Assembly (NCBI GenBank): GCA_964390335.1
Contig: CAYMHU010000001.1
Span: 124,001 to 188,000 of the forward strand
Direction: 5' to 3'
DNA length: 64,000 nucleotides
DNA from: Granulosicoccus sp964390335
Lineage (GTDB): Bacteria; Pseudomonadota; Gammaproteobacteria; Granulosicoccales; Granulosicoccaceae
Shown here: in pieces, positions 62,718 to 64,000 of the stretch
Position numbering within the stretch: the first letter of the stretch is position 1
Layout: every line of letters begins with the position of its first letter
Position numbers and translations under genes: made by a program
Notes under the pieces: generated by a model
The model's database searches: none
Seen by the model: only the letters and a program-made list of their open reading frames with translations
What the model was told of the DNA's origin: nothing

Positions 62718-63785
62718 ATGAATACGACTACTGAAATTACTGGCGAATTTGCATTGCTTGATCAGCTATCCACGGCTGTGCTGCTGCTCGACGACGCGCT
62801 GCGTATTGTGTACGTCAATGCGGCTGGTGAGCAGCTGCTGGGCGCCAGTGCGAGTCGCACCATTGGACGGCGATTGACTCAGGTTGTGACTTTGAGCGAT
62901 GAGCTGCTCACGCGCATGCGCGAATCGCTGGAGCATGGTCAACCGTTTACAGATCGTCGCGCAAGCTTTGAACCTCGCGGTCACGATCACAAACTGGTGG
63001 ACTGCGCCATCACCCCTTACAGCACGCAACGCTTAAGTCGCGGACTGCTAATTGAGATTGTTGCGATTGATCGACCACTGCGTATCGCTCGCGATGAAGC
63101 GATTTTGTCGCAGCAAGAGCATGCACGTTCGTTGTTACGCGGGCTTGCTCATGAAGTTAAAAACCCATTAGGCGGACTACGTGGTGCAGCACAATTATTG
63201 GAGAAGCAATTAAGCGATCCCGAATTACACGACTACACGTCCATCATTATTCGTGAAGCCGATCGTTTGCAGTCTTTGATAGATCGCATGCTGGGACCCA
63301 GCACAAAACCAAAGCACGAACAGGTCAACGTACATGAAGTATTAGAGCACGTACGAAAAATCACCTTAGTTGGAGCGCCAAGTGGTGTGAACATCACTTT
63401 CGACTATGACCCCAGTATTCCGGAGTTTCATAGCGATAGAGATCGACTGATCCAAGTACTTTTAAACATTGCCGGCAACGCCATTAACGCGATTGGACCA
63501 AAAGGCAATATCGTTTTCAAATCTCGCGTTATCAGTAGTTTTACGATTGGTTCTGAACGACACCCTCTTGTTGCCGCGTTAGAAATACGCGACGACGGCC
63601 CGGGCGTTCCGGAACATTTAATGGATCAAATTTTCTATCCGATGGTATCGGGTACAGACATTGGCAGCGGGCTTGGACTATCCATAGCCCAAAACATCAT
63701 GAATCAGCTTGGCGGTCTTATTGAATGCCAAAGCGAACCGGGGAATACCGTATTCACGGTATTAACTCCGCTGGAGATAGTATGA
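62718..63785 (+). CDS. glnL: Nitrogen regulation sensor histidine kinase NtrB
   Basis: Phosphorylates NtrC under nitrogen limitation and is switched by PII. 355 residues, cytoplasmic. PAS domain about 12-110 (LSTAVLLLDDALRIVYVNAA), HisKA H-box RGLAHEVKNPLGGLRGAA with the phosphorylated His at about 145, and an ATPase domain with N-box LLNIAGNAINAI, G1 IRDDGPGVP and G2 SGTDIGSGLGLSIAQNI. It overlaps ntrC by 4 bp (ATGA). Synonyms: ntrB, glnL. Confidence 0.96.
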   Translation: MNTTTEITGEFALLDQLSTAVLLLDDALRIVYVNAAGEQLLGASASRTIGRRLTQVVTLSDELLTRMRESLEHGQPFTDRRASFEPRGHDHKLVDCAITPYSTQRLSRGLLIEIVAIDRPLRIARDEAILSQQEHARSLLRGLAHEVKNPLGGLRGAAQLLEKQLSDPELHDYTSIIIREADRLQSLIDRMLGPSTKPKHEQVNVHEVLEHVRKITLVGAPSGVNITFDYDPSIPEFHSDRDRLIQVLLNIAGNAINAIGPKGNIVFKSRVISSFTIGSERHPLVAALEIRDDGPGVPEHLMDQIFYPMVSGTDIGSGLGLSIAQNIMNQLGGLIECQSEPGNTVFTVLTPLEIV

Positions 63786-64000
63786 GCGGCGAATATATTT
63801 GGGTCATAGACGACGATCAGTCCATTCGATGGGTACTGGAAAAAGCGTTGAAACAGGCTGATATGGAAGTATCAACCTTTGAAACAGCAGACGATGCGTT
63901 GCAGATGGTGCGTGACAATGCCATTCCTCCCAACGCGATAATCAGCGACATTCGTATGCCGGGTTCTGACGGCTTATCACTGTTAAAACAGATTAAAAGT
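63782..64000 (+). CDS. glnG: Nitrogen regulation response regulator NtrC (partial, cut by right edge)
   Basis: First 73 codons only. A receiver domain begins VIDDDQSIRWVLEKALK (acidic pocket Asp residues) and has the phosphorylated Asp56 in AIISDIRMPGSDGLSLLKQI. The AAA+ sigma-54-activator and Fis-like HTH parts lie beyond the window. It starts in the ATGA overlap with ntrB. Synonyms: ntrC, glnG. Confidence 0.95.
   Translation, partial: MSGEYIWVIDDDQSIRWVLEKALKQADMEVSTFETADDALQMVRDNAIPPNAIISDIRMPGSDGLSLLKQIKS

Noticed and set aside
1..64000. tRNA, rRNA, CRISPR, transposase, integrase or phage structural genes
   Set aside because: None could be seen by reading; a tRNAscan or profile search would be needed to exclude very divergent examples.

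Overview
The window looks like a chromosomal segment of a free-living, aerobic gammaproteobacterium of moderate GC, probably aquatic. The main evidence is the classic gammaproteobacterial gene order ponA | pilMNOPQ | aroK | aroB | damX-like | gltB (10.9-24.3 kb). Glycyl-tRNA synthetase is the two-subunit type (glyQ-glyS), and an NtrB/NtrC system lies close to glutamine synthetase. I cannot name the genus from sequence alone. Three 100-base N gaps show that this is a draft scaffold. Two of them (2849-2948 and 9779-9878) have the same 55-base sequence on both sides, so they are unmerged contig overlaps rather than missing DNA.

Layout. 1-4.8 kb: a very large secreted RHS/YD-repeat protein running off the left edge, abutting a decayed 3' remnant of hemE. 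4.8-11 kb: a DUF4153 membrane protein, a PKD-domain lipoprotein and PBP1a. 11.1-16.2 kb: the type IV pilus assembly operon pilMNOPQ with a strong terminator. 16.2-26.9 kb: shikimate genes, a DamX-like SPOR protein, the large glutamate synthase subunit (no gltD beside it), dnaG outside its usual operon, and rsmE. 26.9-29.5 kb: a LEA-type lipoprotein, a peroxiredoxin, a sirtuin and a DUF457 membrane protein. 29.5-31.8 kb: an AT-rich accessory patch with a DUF6883/DUF4926 pair, a membrane gene whose start is broken by a T8 tract, and a nested inverted repeat. 31.8-37.7 kb: cinA-like, ltnD and otnK in one operon, secreted proteins, tcdA and a GIY-YIG protein with overlapping divergent starts. 38-41.6 kb: an RRM protein with a structured leader, trmB, an SLC13/TrkA-C transporter and a pentapeptide-repeat protein. 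41.6-49.3 kb: an eroding accessory region with a decayed FAD oxidoreductase, a DUF222-HNH protein, DMP19 and lipoprotein genes, a RES/Xre toxin-antitoxin operon with palindromic operators, and a DUF6176-like pseudogene. 49.4-57.4 kb: a metA-like gene coupled to a P-loop ATPase gene, a zinc metallopeptidase, tatD, plsC, gmhB and glySQ. 57.7-64 kb: a nitrogen-assimilation island with glnA (GSI), a Ser/Thr kinase, glnII (GSII), a DUF4124 gene, ntrB and ntrC (cut by the right edge).

The most coherent system is this nitrogen island. A kinase and a eukaryotic-type GSII sit between glnA and the DUF4124-ntrBC genes. I found GCAC-N7-GTGC dyads, the classic NtrC site, upstream of glnII (one) and ntrB (two, 31 bp apart). 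A run of three hairpins follows glnII. No tRNA, rRNA, CRISPR array, transposase or phage gene was seen.
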